This document shows, piece after piece, positions 55,260 to 63,924 of a stretch of DNA of 64,000 nucleotides; the stretch's first letter is position 1, and every line of letters starts with the position of its first letter. The stretch is from Hyphomicrobium sp. (GTDB lineage: Bacteria > Pseudomonadota > Alphaproteobacteria > Rhizobiales > Hyphomicrobiaceae). The translations under genes were made by a program, and so were the position numbers. Under the pieces are notes generated by a model, which was given only the letters and a program-made list of their open reading frames with translations, did not search any database and was not told where the DNA came from. The DNA lies in NCBI GenBank assembly GCA_003987725.1, contig RXJH01000009.1, positions 21,498 through 85,497 on the forward strand, written 5' to 3'.

Positions 55260-56222
55260 ATGGACGCGTTATCCGACATCTTGAGAGCGGCGCATTTGAC
55301 CGGCGGTGTGTTTTTGCACGCCGAGTTCTTCGCGCCCTGGTGCACGGGAGGCCGCATTGCGCCGGAGCTTTGTGCGCCTACGGTCGGACCGGCGTCCCAT
55401 CTGATCATTTATCACTACGTCGTCGAGGGCGAGCTTCGTATTCGAATCGATGGAGAGCATGGCGACGACCTCGTTGTCGGGGTGGGCGAACTCGTCCTGC
55501 TGCCGCGTAATGACCCGCATCTTATGGGCAGCGATCTTAGCCTGCCGCCTGTACCGGGTAGCGACATTATCCGCCCGCACGCGAACGGCGGACTGCTCTC
55601 CATCCATCATGGCGGCACGGGCAGATGCACGCGGATGATCTGTGGCTTCCTCGGTTGCAGTACTACGCAAGATAATCCCGTGCTCTCGGCACTGCCTTCC
55701 TTGCTCAAGCTGAATGTCGAGCACGGCGGAGCCGCGGAATGGATCCGTTCGACCTTCCAATACGCTGCTGCCGAAGTGGCCGCCGGCCGTCCCGGATCGG
55801 AAACAGTGTTGGCCAAACTTTCTGAGCTGCTGTTCGTGGAGGCGGTGCGCCGATACGCGGATACTCTGCCGGAGGGCCAGACTGGATGGTTCGCCGGTTT
55901 GCGCGAGCCCTATATTGCCCGGGCGTTGGCGCTGCTGCACCGAGACATCGCCCGGCGTTGGACTGTCGACGAGCTTGGCCGCGAAGTCGGCTTGTCACGT
56001 TCCGCGCTAGCCGATCGCTTCATTCGTCTGATCGGCGTGCCGCCGATGAACTATCTAACGAGTTGGCGAATGCAGGTTGCGGCTCAAAAGCTTCGCGAGA
56101 CCGGCGTGTCCATCGCGCAAGTTGCAGAAATCGTCGGATATGATTCCGATGCGGCGTTCTCCCGCGCGTTCAAGAAGGCGACCGGCTCGGCGCCGGCAAT
56201 ATGGCGGCGTTCGAATAGCTAG
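55260..56222 (+). CDS. AraC family regulator with N-terminal cupin
   Basis: 320-residue transcriptional regulator. The N-terminal half is a cupin-like sensor domain (HYVVEGELRIRIDGE; ELVLLPRNDPHLMGSD). The C-terminal 100 residues hold the two helix-turn-helix units (WTVDELGREVGLSRSALADRFIRLIG; VSIAQVAEIVGYDSDAAFSRAFKKATG). It is divergent from the diiron/methyltransferase pair with 149 bases between starts, the usual place for a regulator that controls both. The ligand is unknown. Confidence 0.9.
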   Translation: MDALSDILRAAHLTGGVFLHAEFFAPWCTGGRIAPELCAPTVGPASHLIIYHYVVEGELRIRIDGEHGDDLVVGVGELVLLPRNDPHLMGSDLSLPPVPGSDIIRPHANGGLLSIHHGGTGRCTRMICGFLGCSTTQDNPVLSALPSLLKLNVEHGGAAEWIRSTFQYAAAEVAAGRPGSETVLAKLSELLFVEAVRRYADTLPEGQTGWFAGLREPYIARALALLHRDIARRWTVDELGREVGLSRSALADRFIRLIGVPPMNYLTSWRMQVAAQKLRETGVSIAQVAEIVGYDSDAAFSRAFKKATGSAPAIWRRSNS

Positions 56223-56253
56223 GTCACGCCGACGCCGACGAGCGAAGCAGGCT

Positions 56254-57063
56254 TCAGTTGACGCGGGCGGCATGGCGCCAGAGGTTCACGAATTCGTCGA
56301 GCTCATTTTCGGCAAGATCGGAGACGACGGTATAGTCGAAGTCGCGGCCGCGCCATTGGATGACGAAATATCCGTCATTCGTTGTCGCGAGCGACGGCTC
56401 GGTCGTATCCTTCTGTCCGGCTCGCGGTATTGCGACGACGCTGATGATGTGAGCGCGGCGCTGATAGACGAGGACTGGAACGGGCTTTCCATCGATCACC
56501 TCGACGCGGCCGCCTGCGAGCGGAAATCCCGCGCTCGACAGATCGATGACTTGCGGGGAGAGCGCTAGCTTGCTGTCGAACCAGGGTTTCACCGTGTGGC
56601 GGTCGCTGGACGCGACATCGAACGGCGTTGCCGCGAGCAAGGCGCGCTGATGATCGGCGACGATCGCCGCGATCTCATTCGATTGGGAATTCGGGCGCAG
56701 AAAGGTGTAGGTGCCGCCCGCGGCTATGATCGCTGCAAGGGCGGCGGCGGCAGCCATTTCGCGCCAAGCGAAACCGCGGGCGCGAGTTGGCAGGGATATC
56801 CGTCGAATGACTGGCGGAAACTTCGGCTCGGCCATCGCTTCGATGCGCCGGCGGAAGTCGTTCGAAGCCTTCTGCGTTTTCAATTGGGACGCAAACACGC
56901 CGCGCAGTTGCACGAGACGGTCGTGTTCCAACTTCAGCGCCGGGTCGGCTGCCAAGCGCCGCTCGATTTCCAAAACGGAAGCGGCATCCAGCTCGTTGTC
57001 CAGATAAGCATTCAGCAGCAGAAGGGATTCCTCACGGGAGGACCACGCCGATGGTTTGTTCAT
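56254..57063 (-). CDS. Anti-sigma factor
   Basis: 269-residue membrane anti-sigma factor. The N-terminal cytoplasmic part (LLNAYLDNELDAASVLEIERRLAADPALK) resembles anti-sigma domains but lacks the HxxxCxxC zinc motif. One membrane helix follows (MAAAAALAAIIAAGGTYTFL), and then a periplasmic domain. Its ATG overlaps the sigma gene stop by 4 bases (ATGA), coupling their synthesis. Confidence 0.9.
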   Translation of the reverse strand: MNKPSAWSSREESLLLLNAYLDNELDAASVLEIERRLAADPALKLEHDRLVQLRGVFASQLKTQKASNDFRRRIEAMAEPKFPPVIRRISLPTRARGFAWREMAAAAALAAIIAAGGTYTFLRPNSQSNEIAAIVADHQRALLAATPFDVASSDRHTVKPWFDSKLALSPQVIDLSSAGFPLAGGRVEVIDGKPVPVLVYQRRAHIISVVAIPRAGQKDTTEPSLATTNDGYFVIQWRGRDFDYTVVSDLAENELDEFVNLWRHAARVN

Positions 57064-57602
57064 GCTGCCCCTGCCTTTCCCTTACCAGCCATGGCGAGGC
57101 GCTGAATGAGCAGATTTCTCGCGCGCGCAAGTCTGGACATGACGGTCCCTATGGGAATGGACAAAATCTTCGAGATTTCCTGATAGCTGAGTTCTTCGAT
57201 CTCTCGAAGGAGCAGCGTCTCGCGATAGGGCAAGGGCAACGCTGCAATCGCAGTGTGCAGTTGCTCGGCATCGATCTTGCCGATCAGAATTGTCTCAGGC
57301 GACGCCTGTGGGTCGACCATTTCAAGACTGGCCCGTTCGAACAGCGCTTCATCATTTGTCGTCACGGCGGTTTTTGGCCGGTTCTTGGCGAGCCACGTGA
57401 AGGCGGCATTGCGCACGATGGCGAGAAGCCACGCTCGGGGATTGATGTCCTTTGTAGTCGCGATGGCGCGGTAAGCCCTGAGGCACGCATCCTGGACCAC
57501 GTCCTCGGCATCGGGCACGTTCCCGGTCAGCCAACGGGCGAGCGACAGCGCATCGTCGAGATGGGGCAAGACCACTTCGCGAAATCGCTGTCGATCGTCC
57601 AT
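57060..57602 (-). CDS. ECF-type RNA polymerase sigma factor
   Basis: 180-residue group IV sigma factor. Region 2 spans LARWLTGNVPDAEDVVQDACLRAYRAI and region 4 spans ETLLLREIEELSYQEISKILSIPIGTVMSRLARARNLL. It should be held inactive by the membrane anti-sigma encoded next. It follows a cytochrome c and a metallophosphoesterase gene on the same strand, which may be its regulon or even part of the signalling (inference). Confidence 0.95.
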   Translation of the reverse strand: MDDRQRFREVVLPHLDDALSLARWLTGNVPDAEDVVQDACLRAYRAIATTKDINPRAWLLAIVRNAAFTWLAKNRPKTAVTTNDEALFERASLEMVDPQASPETILIGKIDAEQLHTAIAALPLPYRETLLLREIEELSYQEISKILSIPIGTVMSRLARARNLLIQRLAMAGKGKAGAA

Positions 57603-57656
57603 CGCTAAGCTTTCAAGTCAGGCTTTTCTGGCCAGATGAAACTGCATATGCGTTTT

Positions 57657-58034
57657 CTATTTCGCACGCTGCTTAAGGTATTCGATGACATCGGCGCGAT
57701 CCTGAGCGCTGTCGAGATGATAGAACATCTTGGACCCCAGCACGAGCTTTTGCGGATTGGTCAGCCATTTGTCCAGCGTATCGTCAGTCCACGTAATACC
57801 TGAATTCTTGAGGGCTGCCGAATAGCTGTAGTCCGGAACGGAGCCGGCCTTCCTACCAAAGACGCCGCGATGTTTGGGACCGACATCGTTGGTGTCCAAT
57901 GAGTGGCAATCCTGGCAGCCTTGGTAAAGCTGCTCGCCATGGGACGCATCGCCCGCCGCCAAGGCACGTGCTTGTCCAAAAAATAGCGCGGCCAGCACGA
58001 GGAATGCGGGTAGCAATTTACGGGCAAATTTCAT
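57657..58034 (-). CDS. Periplasmic c-type cytochrome
   Basis: 125-residue class I cytochrome c of the cytochrome c550/c2-like kind. A signal peptide (LLPAFLVLAALFFGQARALA) precedes the heme site CQDCH at 40-44, the GPKHRGVFGRKAGSVP segment and a likely axial Met in GSKMFYHL. It lies four bases after the metallophosphoesterase gene and 54 before the sigma gene. A paralogue is encoded at 59233 on the other strand. Confidence 0.93.
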   Translation of the reverse strand: MKFARKLLPAFLVLAALFFGQARALAAGDASHGEQLYQGCQDCHSLDTNDVGPKHRGVFGRKAGSVPDYSYSAALKNSGITWTDDTLDKWLTNPQKLVLGSKMFYHLDSAQDRADVIEYLKQRAK

Positions 58035-58038
58035 GGGA

Positions 58039-58983
58039 TTAATCCGCGAGTGACGTGTCGGTGATGGCGAGCGGAGACTCGTTGCGCTTGAACGCGACGT
58101 TGGTGATTCCTAAAAGGCCGCGGAGTTTTTCGGCGGGCACGACCAGGGGGCCGGGTGATGGCGCGGTGCCCGGCGCGGGCTGCGGAAACGCCGTCGAGCG
58201 CGCGGTATGGAACGTGACGTTGCCTTCGACTTTTTGCATGAGCTGGTGGATGTGACCGTTGAGAACAGTCACCGATCCAAAGCGCTTCAGATAGCCAAGG
58301 GCGACGGCGGCATCGTCGGTTCCCCAGCCCCAGTTCGGATAGACCGACCAGAGAGGAATATGCGCGAAGACGACGATCGGCGTTGAGGCCGACAGCGGCC
58401 GCAAATCGTCTTCCAACCATTCGAGCTGCTCGTGCCCGAGAAAGCCGAGACCGAAATCTTTCAGATTGACGACGTTGTTCAGGCCGATGAAGTGCACGCC
58501 ATTGCTATCGAAGCTGTACCAGCCTCCGCCGCTCGTGCCTTTGCCGTAGCGTTCGAGATAAGCCTTTTGCGTTGCTTCGTCGGTTATGTCGTGTTCGCCG
58601 GGCACGTAGTGGACATCGACGCCCGTGCTGCCGATGATCTGGCTGGCGTCATCGAACTCCGTCGGCTTGGCGCTATGCGTGATGTCGCCGGTGTGGAGCA
58701 TGAAGGTGGGCTTGGCGGGAAGCGCGTTGATCCGGCCAATGGCTTCCTTAAGCGTTTCGAGCGCGTGAGGGTTCGCAGCCTTGTTGAAGCCGACGTGACT
58801 GTCGGAAATCTGCAGGAAGGTAAAGCCAGACTTGGCTGCTTCCGCCGCTTCGGCGCCGTCGAGCAAGGACAAGGACTTCGGAACGCCGCCTGAGATTGTC
58901 CAAAGCACGCCCGTGCCCGCCCAGATCATGCATTCCAGCGCATGGCGCCGATTGAGACCGTCTTCGTGATCATTATCGCTCAT
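58039..58983 (-). CDS. Tat-exported metallophosphoesterase
   Basis: 314-residue calcineurin-type phosphoesterase. Metal motifs in order: DSHVG, GDITH, GEHD (variant of GNHD), then AHIPL and GHIHQ. The N-terminus has a twin-arginine-like signal (NRRHALECMIWAGTGVLW). The target is unknown. It is the first gene of the MPE - cytochrome c - sigma - anti-sigma operon. ATG 58983 follows AAGGGA. Confidence 0.9.
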   Translation of the reverse strand: MSDNDHEDGLNRRHALECMIWAGTGVLWTISGGVPKSLSLLDGAEAAEAAKSGFTFLQISDSHVGFNKAANPHALETLKEAIGRINALPAKPTFMLHTGDITHSAKPTEFDDASQIIGSTGVDVHYVPGEHDITDEATQKAYLERYGKGTSGGGWYSFDSNGVHFIGLNNVVNLKDFGLGFLGHEQLEWLEDDLRPLSASTPIVVFAHIPLWSVYPNWGWGTDDAAVALGYLKRFGSVTVLNGHIHQLMQKVEGNVTFHTARSTAFPQPAPGTAPSPGPLVVPAEKLRGLLGITNVAFKRNESPLAITDTSLAD

Positions 58984-59030
58984 GAAACATCCCTTTCCGT
59001 GATGTCCGCAAATTGGCGGATCGGAAGGGT

Positions 59031-59058
59031 AGACTCGGCGACCGGTCTATTTATTCCC
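59031..59058 (-). promoter_or_regulatory. Candidate ECF-type promoter of the metallophosphoesterase operon
   Basis: On the minus strand GGGAATAA (59058-59051) and GAGTCT (59036-59031) are about 15 bases apart, just upstream of the MPE gene. Layout fits an ECF sigma promoter, possibly autoregulated by the sigma factor of this operon; the match is by eye only. Confidence 0.4.
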
Positions 59059-59150
59059 GGCGATCTTGCACGAGCCGCGGACGTCTCGGCGCGGCTAGAA
59101 TTCCAGGCTGTGGGCGGACGGTAGTTGTCCCATTTGTAAAGGTCGGGGCC

Positions 59151-59175
59151 GGAACGGTGCGGTTGTTGCGGGGTT
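59151..59175 (+). promoter_or_regulatory. Candidate EcfG-type promoter of the second cytochrome c gene
   Basis: GGAAC (59151-59155), a 17-base spacer, and GTT (59173-59175) match the general stress sigma consensus GGAAC-N16/17-GTT of alphaproteobacteria. It lies 57 bases upstream of the cytochrome start. Confidence 0.4.
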
Positions 59176-59232
59176 CTTAGGATATTCGCAGCAAGCTTCT
59201 TTGTTTCTTCCCCCATCCTCGTTCAGGTGCGC

Positions 59233-59658
59233 ATGAAAAAGGTTTCCCTTCGGACCGCCGCCGTTCTCGTCGCCGCGGCTGCTACGATCTACAACCTCGG
59301 CTGGACCGCTACGGTCCTCGCTCAAAACAGCTCCAATGACGATCTGGAACTCGCATTCAACGGCCATTGCCGCGAGTGTCATTCGTTCGACAAGGGCGAC
59401 AATCGATTGGGGCCGACGCTTTATGGCGTCGTCGGCCGGAAAGCCGGGACCGTTCCGGGCTTCGCATATTCCGACTCGCTCAAGAGTTCCGGCATCACCT
59501 GGAACGAGAAAACGCTCGATAAGTGGATTACCAATCCGAACGCTGTCGTGCCGGGCAACAACATGGGCGCGATCTTCAGTGGACTGTCGGATGCAGCCGA
59601 GCGCGCCAAAATTATTGCCTTCCTGAAGCAGGACACGAAGCCCGGCAACAAGATGTAA
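59233..59658 (+). CDS. Periplasmic c-type cytochrome (paralogue)
   Basis: 141-residue class I cytochrome c with a signal or anchor helix (VLVAAAATIYNLGWTATVLA), the heme site CRECH at 46-50 and the same GVVGRKAGTVP, SSGITW and LDKWITNP blocks as the cytochrome at 57657. The likely axial Met lies in GNNMGAI. ATG 59233 is chosen over a GTG six bases upstream. It is divergent from the MPE/sigma operon. Confidence 0.92.
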   Translation: MKKVSLRTAAVLVAAAATIYNLGWTATVLAQNSSNDDLELAFNGHCRECHSFDKGDNRLGPTLYGVVGRKAGTVPGFAYSDSLKSSGITWNEKTLDKWITNPNAVVPGNNMGAIFSGLSDAAERAKIIAFLKQDTKPGNKM

Positions 59659-59725
59659 GCGATGGATTGCGCGGCCGGCACGCTTTCGGCGCCGGCCAGG
59701 AAACATGGAAATGGACTAGTTACGA

Positions 59726-59980
59726 CTAGTTGCGCGGACGATCGCGGTCACGGCGATAGTGGGCGCGGCGGTAGCAGTTCTTCGCTCCGATCTTGCAGGC
59801 GATGTTCGGGCCGGCCGTGTAGCCGATCACGCCGCCTGCGACGAGGCCGACGGGACCGAACACGACGGCCCCGGCCAATCCGCCCAGTGCCGCATCGGTG
59901 ACGCGCTCGCCCGCGTTGGCTGCGACCGGCGCGAGGAGAACTCCCGCGGCGATCATCAGACATCCAGCTAAGGTTTTCAT
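59726..59980 (-). CDS. Small exported glycine-zipper protein
   Basis: 84-residue protein with a signal peptide (MKTLAGCLMIAAGVLLAPVAANA), a Gly/Ala hydrophobic zipper (LGGLAGAVVFGPVGLVAGGVIGYTAGP) and a basic C-terminus with two cysteines (IACKIGAKNCYRRAHYRRDRDRPRN). ATG 59980 follows GAGGGAA. Such peptides are common in alphaproteobacteria; function not assigned. Confidence 0.72.
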   Translation of the reverse strand: MKTLAGCLMIAAGVLLAPVAANAGERVTDAALGGLAGAVVFGPVGLVAGGVIGYTAGPNIACKIGAKNCYRRAHYRRDRDRPRN

Positions 59981-60198
59981 AGTTCTTGTTCCCTCGGTGT
60001 GGTCGTCCCCCGCGGACGCTTGATGAGACCCCGCCAACATTTTCGGCGATTCGAAATTTGCTGGCGACGTAAGCTTTCCATCAGAGCATTCACAAATGGT
60101 TTCCGAGATTTAACGCGCGCGATTATTCTCGACATCGCGAAAACGAAAAACGCACGGCGGCTCGTGGCACGAAACAATCGTCGCCGTGCGTATCTGCT

Positions 60199-61032
60199 TC
60201 AGCTTTTCACGAATGCGAGCAGATCCGGATTGATGACGTCCGCATGGGTCGTCGCCATGCCGTGCGGATAGCCCTTGTAGGTTTTGAGCTTGGCATTCTT
60301 CAGAAGCTTGGCGGAAAGCGGCCCTGCGTCTGCGTAGGGCACGACCTGGTCGTCGTCGCCGTGCATGACGAGGGCCGGCACGTCGATCTTCTTCAGGTCG
60401 TCGGTGAAGTCGGTTTCCGAGAACGCCTTGATGCAATCATAGTGCGCTTTCGCGCCGCCCATCATGCCTTGCCGCCACCAGTTATCGATGACGCCCTGGC
60501 TCACCTTCGCACCGGGCCGATTGAATCCGTAGAAGGGGCCGCTCGCGACATCGACGTAGAACTGTGCGCGATTGGCAGCGAGCGCGGCACGGAAGCCGTC
60601 GAATACCTCGATCGGCAGGCCGCCCGGATTTTTTGCCGACTTGAGCATGATCGGGGGCACGGAGCTGATGAGCACCACTTTCGAGACGCGGCCCGGCTTG
60701 GCGCGGGCTGCGTAGCGCGCGACTTCGCCGCCGCCTGTCGAGTGGCCGACGTGGATCGCGTTTTTGAGATCGAGCGTGTCGGTCAACGCGACGAGATCGG
60801 CGGTGTAGGTGTCCATGTCGTTGCCGGTCGACGTCTGGGTCGAGCGGCCATGTCCGCGCCGGTCGTGAGCGATGACGCGAAAGCCGTGGTGGAGGAAGAA
60901 CAGGATCTGATTGTCCCAGTCGTCAGCGCTCAACGGCCAGCCGTGATGGAAGAAGATGATCGGAGCATCGCGTGGTCCCCAATCCTTGAAATAGATGGTG
61001 ACGCCGTCGGGTGTGGTGATCGTATCGCTCAT
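60199..61032 (-). CDS. Alpha/beta hydrolase, non-heme chloroperoxidase-like
   Basis: 277-residue alpha/beta hydrolase. The nucleophile elbow GHSTGGG carries Ser98, [10 protein letters not shown] the catalytic Asp and [10 protein letters not shown] the catalytic His. The oxyanion [14 protein letters not shown] and HDRRGHGRS segments are typical of cofactor-free haloperoxidases/perhydrolases. ATG 61032 follows AAAGGAA. It is probably an esterase in vivo (inference). Confidence 0.9.
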   Translation of the reverse strand: MSDTITTPDGVTIYFKDWGPRDAPIIFFHHGWPLSADDWDNQILFFLHHGFRVIAHDRRGHGRSTQTSTGNDMDTYTADLVALTDTLDLKNAIHVGHSTGGGEVARYAARAKPGRVSKVVLISSVPPIMLKSAKNPGGLPIEVFDGFRAALAANRAQFYVDVASGPFYGFNRPGAKVSQGVIDNWWRQGMMGGAKAHYDCIKAFSETDFTDDLKKIDVPALVMHGDDDQVVPYADAGPLSAKLLKNAKLKTYKGYPHGMATTHADVINPDLLAFVKS

Positions 61033-61226
61033 CCCAGTGGTTCCTTTTATGGAGTTGGGGGTTTCGCGGAGGCCTGCCGTGATGAAAATCGAGGTGCGTG
61101 CGGAGAGGCCGATCGCGAGCCTGAGCAAATTCCGGAGGCGACGCAAAGACGCGTTGCGTCAATCATCTACAAAGAATGAACGCCTACTGATTATTGAGCA
61201 GTGACGTTGGAAGCGGATGAACGGCG

Positions 61227-63317
61227 TTATTTATTCTTCGTCATGACGGGTGCGCGGCGCATCAAATCTTCAATACGCGCGCGTTCCTTCTGGAACTCGG
61301 CGAGATCTTTGCCGTCGAGCTTGCGTTCGCGCGGCACCTGAATCGACATCGGATCGACGAAGCGGTTGTTGACGAGCACCTCGAAGTGGACGTGCGGGCC
61401 CGACGACAAACCAGTCGATCCAACGAAGCCGATGACCTGGCCCTGGCGGACTTTCATGCCCGGCGTGACGTTGCCAAAGCGGCTCATGTGGCCGTAGGCG
61501 GTCTGATAGCCGTTGGCGTGACGGATACGGATGTAATTGCCGTAATAGCCTTTATGTCCGACTTCCTCGATTGTGCCGTTGCCAGCAGCGATGATCGGCG
61601 TGCCTTGGGCGCAGGCCCAGTCGACGCCGGTGTGCATTTTTCGCGTGTTGAGCAATGGGTGGAAGCGCACACCGAAGCCTGAGGTGAGGCGCACATCCTC
61701 GCCGCGCACGGGCTTGCGGACGAGAAACTTTTTCGAGTTGTTGCCGTCTTCATCGTAGTAATCGACGACGCCGTCTGCAGAGCGGAAGCGATAGAATTTA
61801 TAGACGGCACCGCCGCTCGACATCGCCGTGTAGAGCAGCTCTCCGGGGGGGCCGTCGGCCGACGGTTCGTCCTTCATGTCGAAGAACATTTCGAGTGTGT
61901 CGCCGGGGCGAACGCGGCGGCGGAAGTCGGTATCGAAGGCGTTGATGCTCAGAACCTTCGAAATGGTCTCGGGCGGCAGGCTTTGCGTCAGACCGGCGAG
62001 ATAAACGCTCGCATAGAGGCTGACGTTCTGCGGATCGTCGCCGTCGCTGTTGGCGATGTGCTGAAGCTCGGCGTCGAAGGGCGGTTGCGACGATCCGACG
62101 AATTCGCCTGCGGCGCTGCGACTGACGGTGACGAGATGGTCGTGGCCATCGGAGAAAATCGAGTAGCGCGCCGGTTCCATCTTTTTCGGATCTGATAGTG
62201 ATGGAATGAGCGTGATGCGGACTTCCTGGCCCGGAACGAGCGCATTTTCCGAGAAGATTGAATGGCCGGCCTCGATCATGCTGTGGACGTCCCATTCGGG
62301 AGCGCCAGCTTTCGCGAGGATTTTCGCGAGCGTATCTTGCGGGCCGACCTTGACGACAATGACCTGGCCGCCCTCGAGATCGTCGGAGGGTTCGTCGGGC
62401 GCTTCGGCCGATTTGAAGATATCGGTCGTGTTCAAATTGTCTGCGGTCGCCGCTTTCGGCTGCCAGGAATCCGTGCCTTGCGCCGGGACCGCGGGGCCGG
62501 AAGCCGCGACTCCATCGAGCGGAAGACCGGAGCCGTCACCAAGTTTATCGCGAGCAATTCCTGCCTCGGCACCGCGCTCGACGATGTCCTGGACTTCCTG
62601 AGCGTCGAGCTCTTGGCCATCCTCTTCGGGCAGGATGCCACCGAGAAGTTCGACGACCTTCGTCGAGACATCCGATCGAGACAGTCCGCTTCCTGCGTTT
62701 TCGTCGGCATCTTCGCCCAGTTCGGAGGGTTGGCCGCTGCCGTAGAGCTTGAACGGATTGAATGCCGGAATCTTGTCCTTGTCCTCCGAGGGAACGGGTG
62801 CAAGGCGGGCGACGATGCGGGCATAGGGCTTCTGGCGAACGTATTCGCGGCTGTCGCGGCGGCTCTTCGAGGATTCGTGGATGATGTAGCGGGTCGAGAG
62901 GGCGCCGGTCGTCAGCTGCAGGCGGTCGGATTTCGGCGTGACCCACTTCAGGCCGTCGGCATTTTTGGGTGTCAGCGCAATTTGCGGGACGAGCGCGCCC
63001 TCGCCGAGGCTTTTCAAGGCCGGGAGAAGGCCGTCGTTCGAGCGATCGCCATCGTCGGACGAGCCGTAGACGACGATGAGAATGGCCATGGCCCCAATTG
63101 TGGCGGCCAGGCAGGTGCTCAAAATCCAGCGAAAACGGCCGCCGGCGGTCGGCTCGGCGTGGTTTTCGGCTTCGTAGATATGCTGGAAGAAACTGCCGCC
63201 GCGGCCTGCATAGGCATTTGTGGGAAGAAGACGCGTGTCGTCGCCGGAGGCGAAAGCTCCGTCAGTCGTGGCCGAAATCTTCTTTCGACTCTGAAGCACT
63301 CTCGGCAGGTCCCCCAC
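61227..63317 (-). CDS. M23-family peptidoglycan endopeptidase, membrane-anchored
   Basis: 696-residue protein. A cytoplasmic head precedes one membrane helix (about residues 67-85, LAATIGAMAILIVVYG). A long periplasmic region with a LysM-like segment (VKVGPQDTLAKILAKAGAPEWDVHSMIEAG) follows, then a C-terminal LytM domain. Zinc ligands are intact: HTGVDWACAQGTPI, and HVHFEVLVNNRFVDP. It should cut peptide cross-links, like MepM/YebA. The GTG at 63317 is used; a downstream GTG is possible. Confidence 0.92.
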   Translation of the reverse strand: MGDLPRVLQSRKKISATTDGAFASGDDTRLLPTNAYAGRGGSFFQHIYEAENHAEPTAGGRFRWILSTCLAATIGAMAILIVVYGSSDDGDRSNDGLLPALKSLGEGALVPQIALTPKNADGLKWVTPKSDRLQLTTGALSTRYIIHESSKSRRDSREYVRQKPYARIVARLAPVPSEDKDKIPAFNPFKLYGSGQPSELGEDADENAGSGLSRSDVSTKVVELLGGILPEEDGQELDAQEVQDIVERGAEAGIARDKLGDGSGLPLDGVAASGPAVPAQGTDSWQPKAATADNLNTTDIFKSAEAPDEPSDDLEGGQVIVVKVGPQDTLAKILAKAGAPEWDVHSMIEAGHSIFSENALVPGQEVRITLIPSLSDPKKMEPARYSIFSDGHDHLVTVSRSAAGEFVGSSQPPFDAELQHIANSDGDDPQNVSLYASVYLAGLTQSLPPETISKVLSINAFDTDFRRRVRPGDTLEMFFDMKDEPSADGPPGELLYTAMSSGGAVYKFYRFRSADGVVDYYDEDGNNSKKFLVRKPVRGEDVRLTSGFGVRFHPLLNTRKMHTGVDWACAQGTPIIAAGNGTIEEVGHKGYYGNYIRIRHANGYQTAYGHMSRFGNVTPGMKVRQGQVIGFVGSTGLSSGPHVHFEVLVNNRFVDPMSIQVPRERKLDGKDLAEFQKERARIEDLMRRAPVMTKNK

Positions 63318-63722
63318 AGCCCCGCGAGGTCTCTCTTACAAGCCTTTCAGCGGAAAAGCGCGCCGTTTCCGGGGCAGATAACCTCGGAAGGTGGCCAAAC
63401 ACGCCGTTTACGCCCGTCGAGACGACCAGCCGCCGGGCCGTCAAATAGGGAAAAACCCCTTCTGGCGCGGCGACGTACACTCGACACACGTTTGTGAGAC
63501 AATCGGGGCATGGTCAAGGCAGGCCCCGAAAGACGGCGCTAAGGCGCGTCGGCTATCGGATCCGGTCGAAAATCGGTGTTGTGAGTCAGTTTGTGGCTGG
63601 CCGGGACGAGGCGCTTGAGCGTCTTCCACACGGGTCAGCGAAAAATAAATGACTCTAATCGCCTGAAAAGCTTATGTTTTTCGGGCTGGATGATTTTCTT
63701 TGAAGAAATTTTAAAACCAGTG
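63318..63722. other. Intergenic region between the M23 peptidase and rRNA promoter
   Basis: About 400 bases without a supported gene. It should hold the divergent peptidase promoter and upstream control of the rRNA operon. Confidence 0.45.
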
Positions 63723-63751
63723 TTGACACCGAAGGCCGTATGTTGTTTAAA
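63723..63751 (+). promoter_or_regulatory. Probable rRNA operon promoter
   Basis: TTGACA (63723-63728), 17-base spacer, TTTAAA (63746-63751). An A/T-rich stretch lies just upstream, as UP elements do, and the leader that follows has rRNA features. Confidence 0.7.
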
Positions 63752-63912
63752 CAGCCTCGTTGGCGGGCCACACGGCCTCGCCGCCCTCGCAGGGCATCAA
63801 ACTCTCGAAACTCTCGTGGTTCCCAACCGGGACATGCCGGTAGGAACCTCGTCGTCTCGAAAAAACCGGCGGTTCGCCGCGGGTCGAGTTGTTGTCCGCG
63901 ATTTTCGAATTT

Positions 63913-63924
63913 TGCTCTTTGACA
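63913..63924 (+). promoter_or_regulatory. boxA-type antitermination element of an rRNA leader
   Basis: TGCTCTTTGACA closely matches the boxA consensus (TGCTCTTTAACA) that loads Nus factors on rRNA transcripts. The following GAAGGAAGGGAAACGC resembles rhizobial pre-16S leaders. The 16S gene should begin beyond the window end. Confidence 0.75.
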
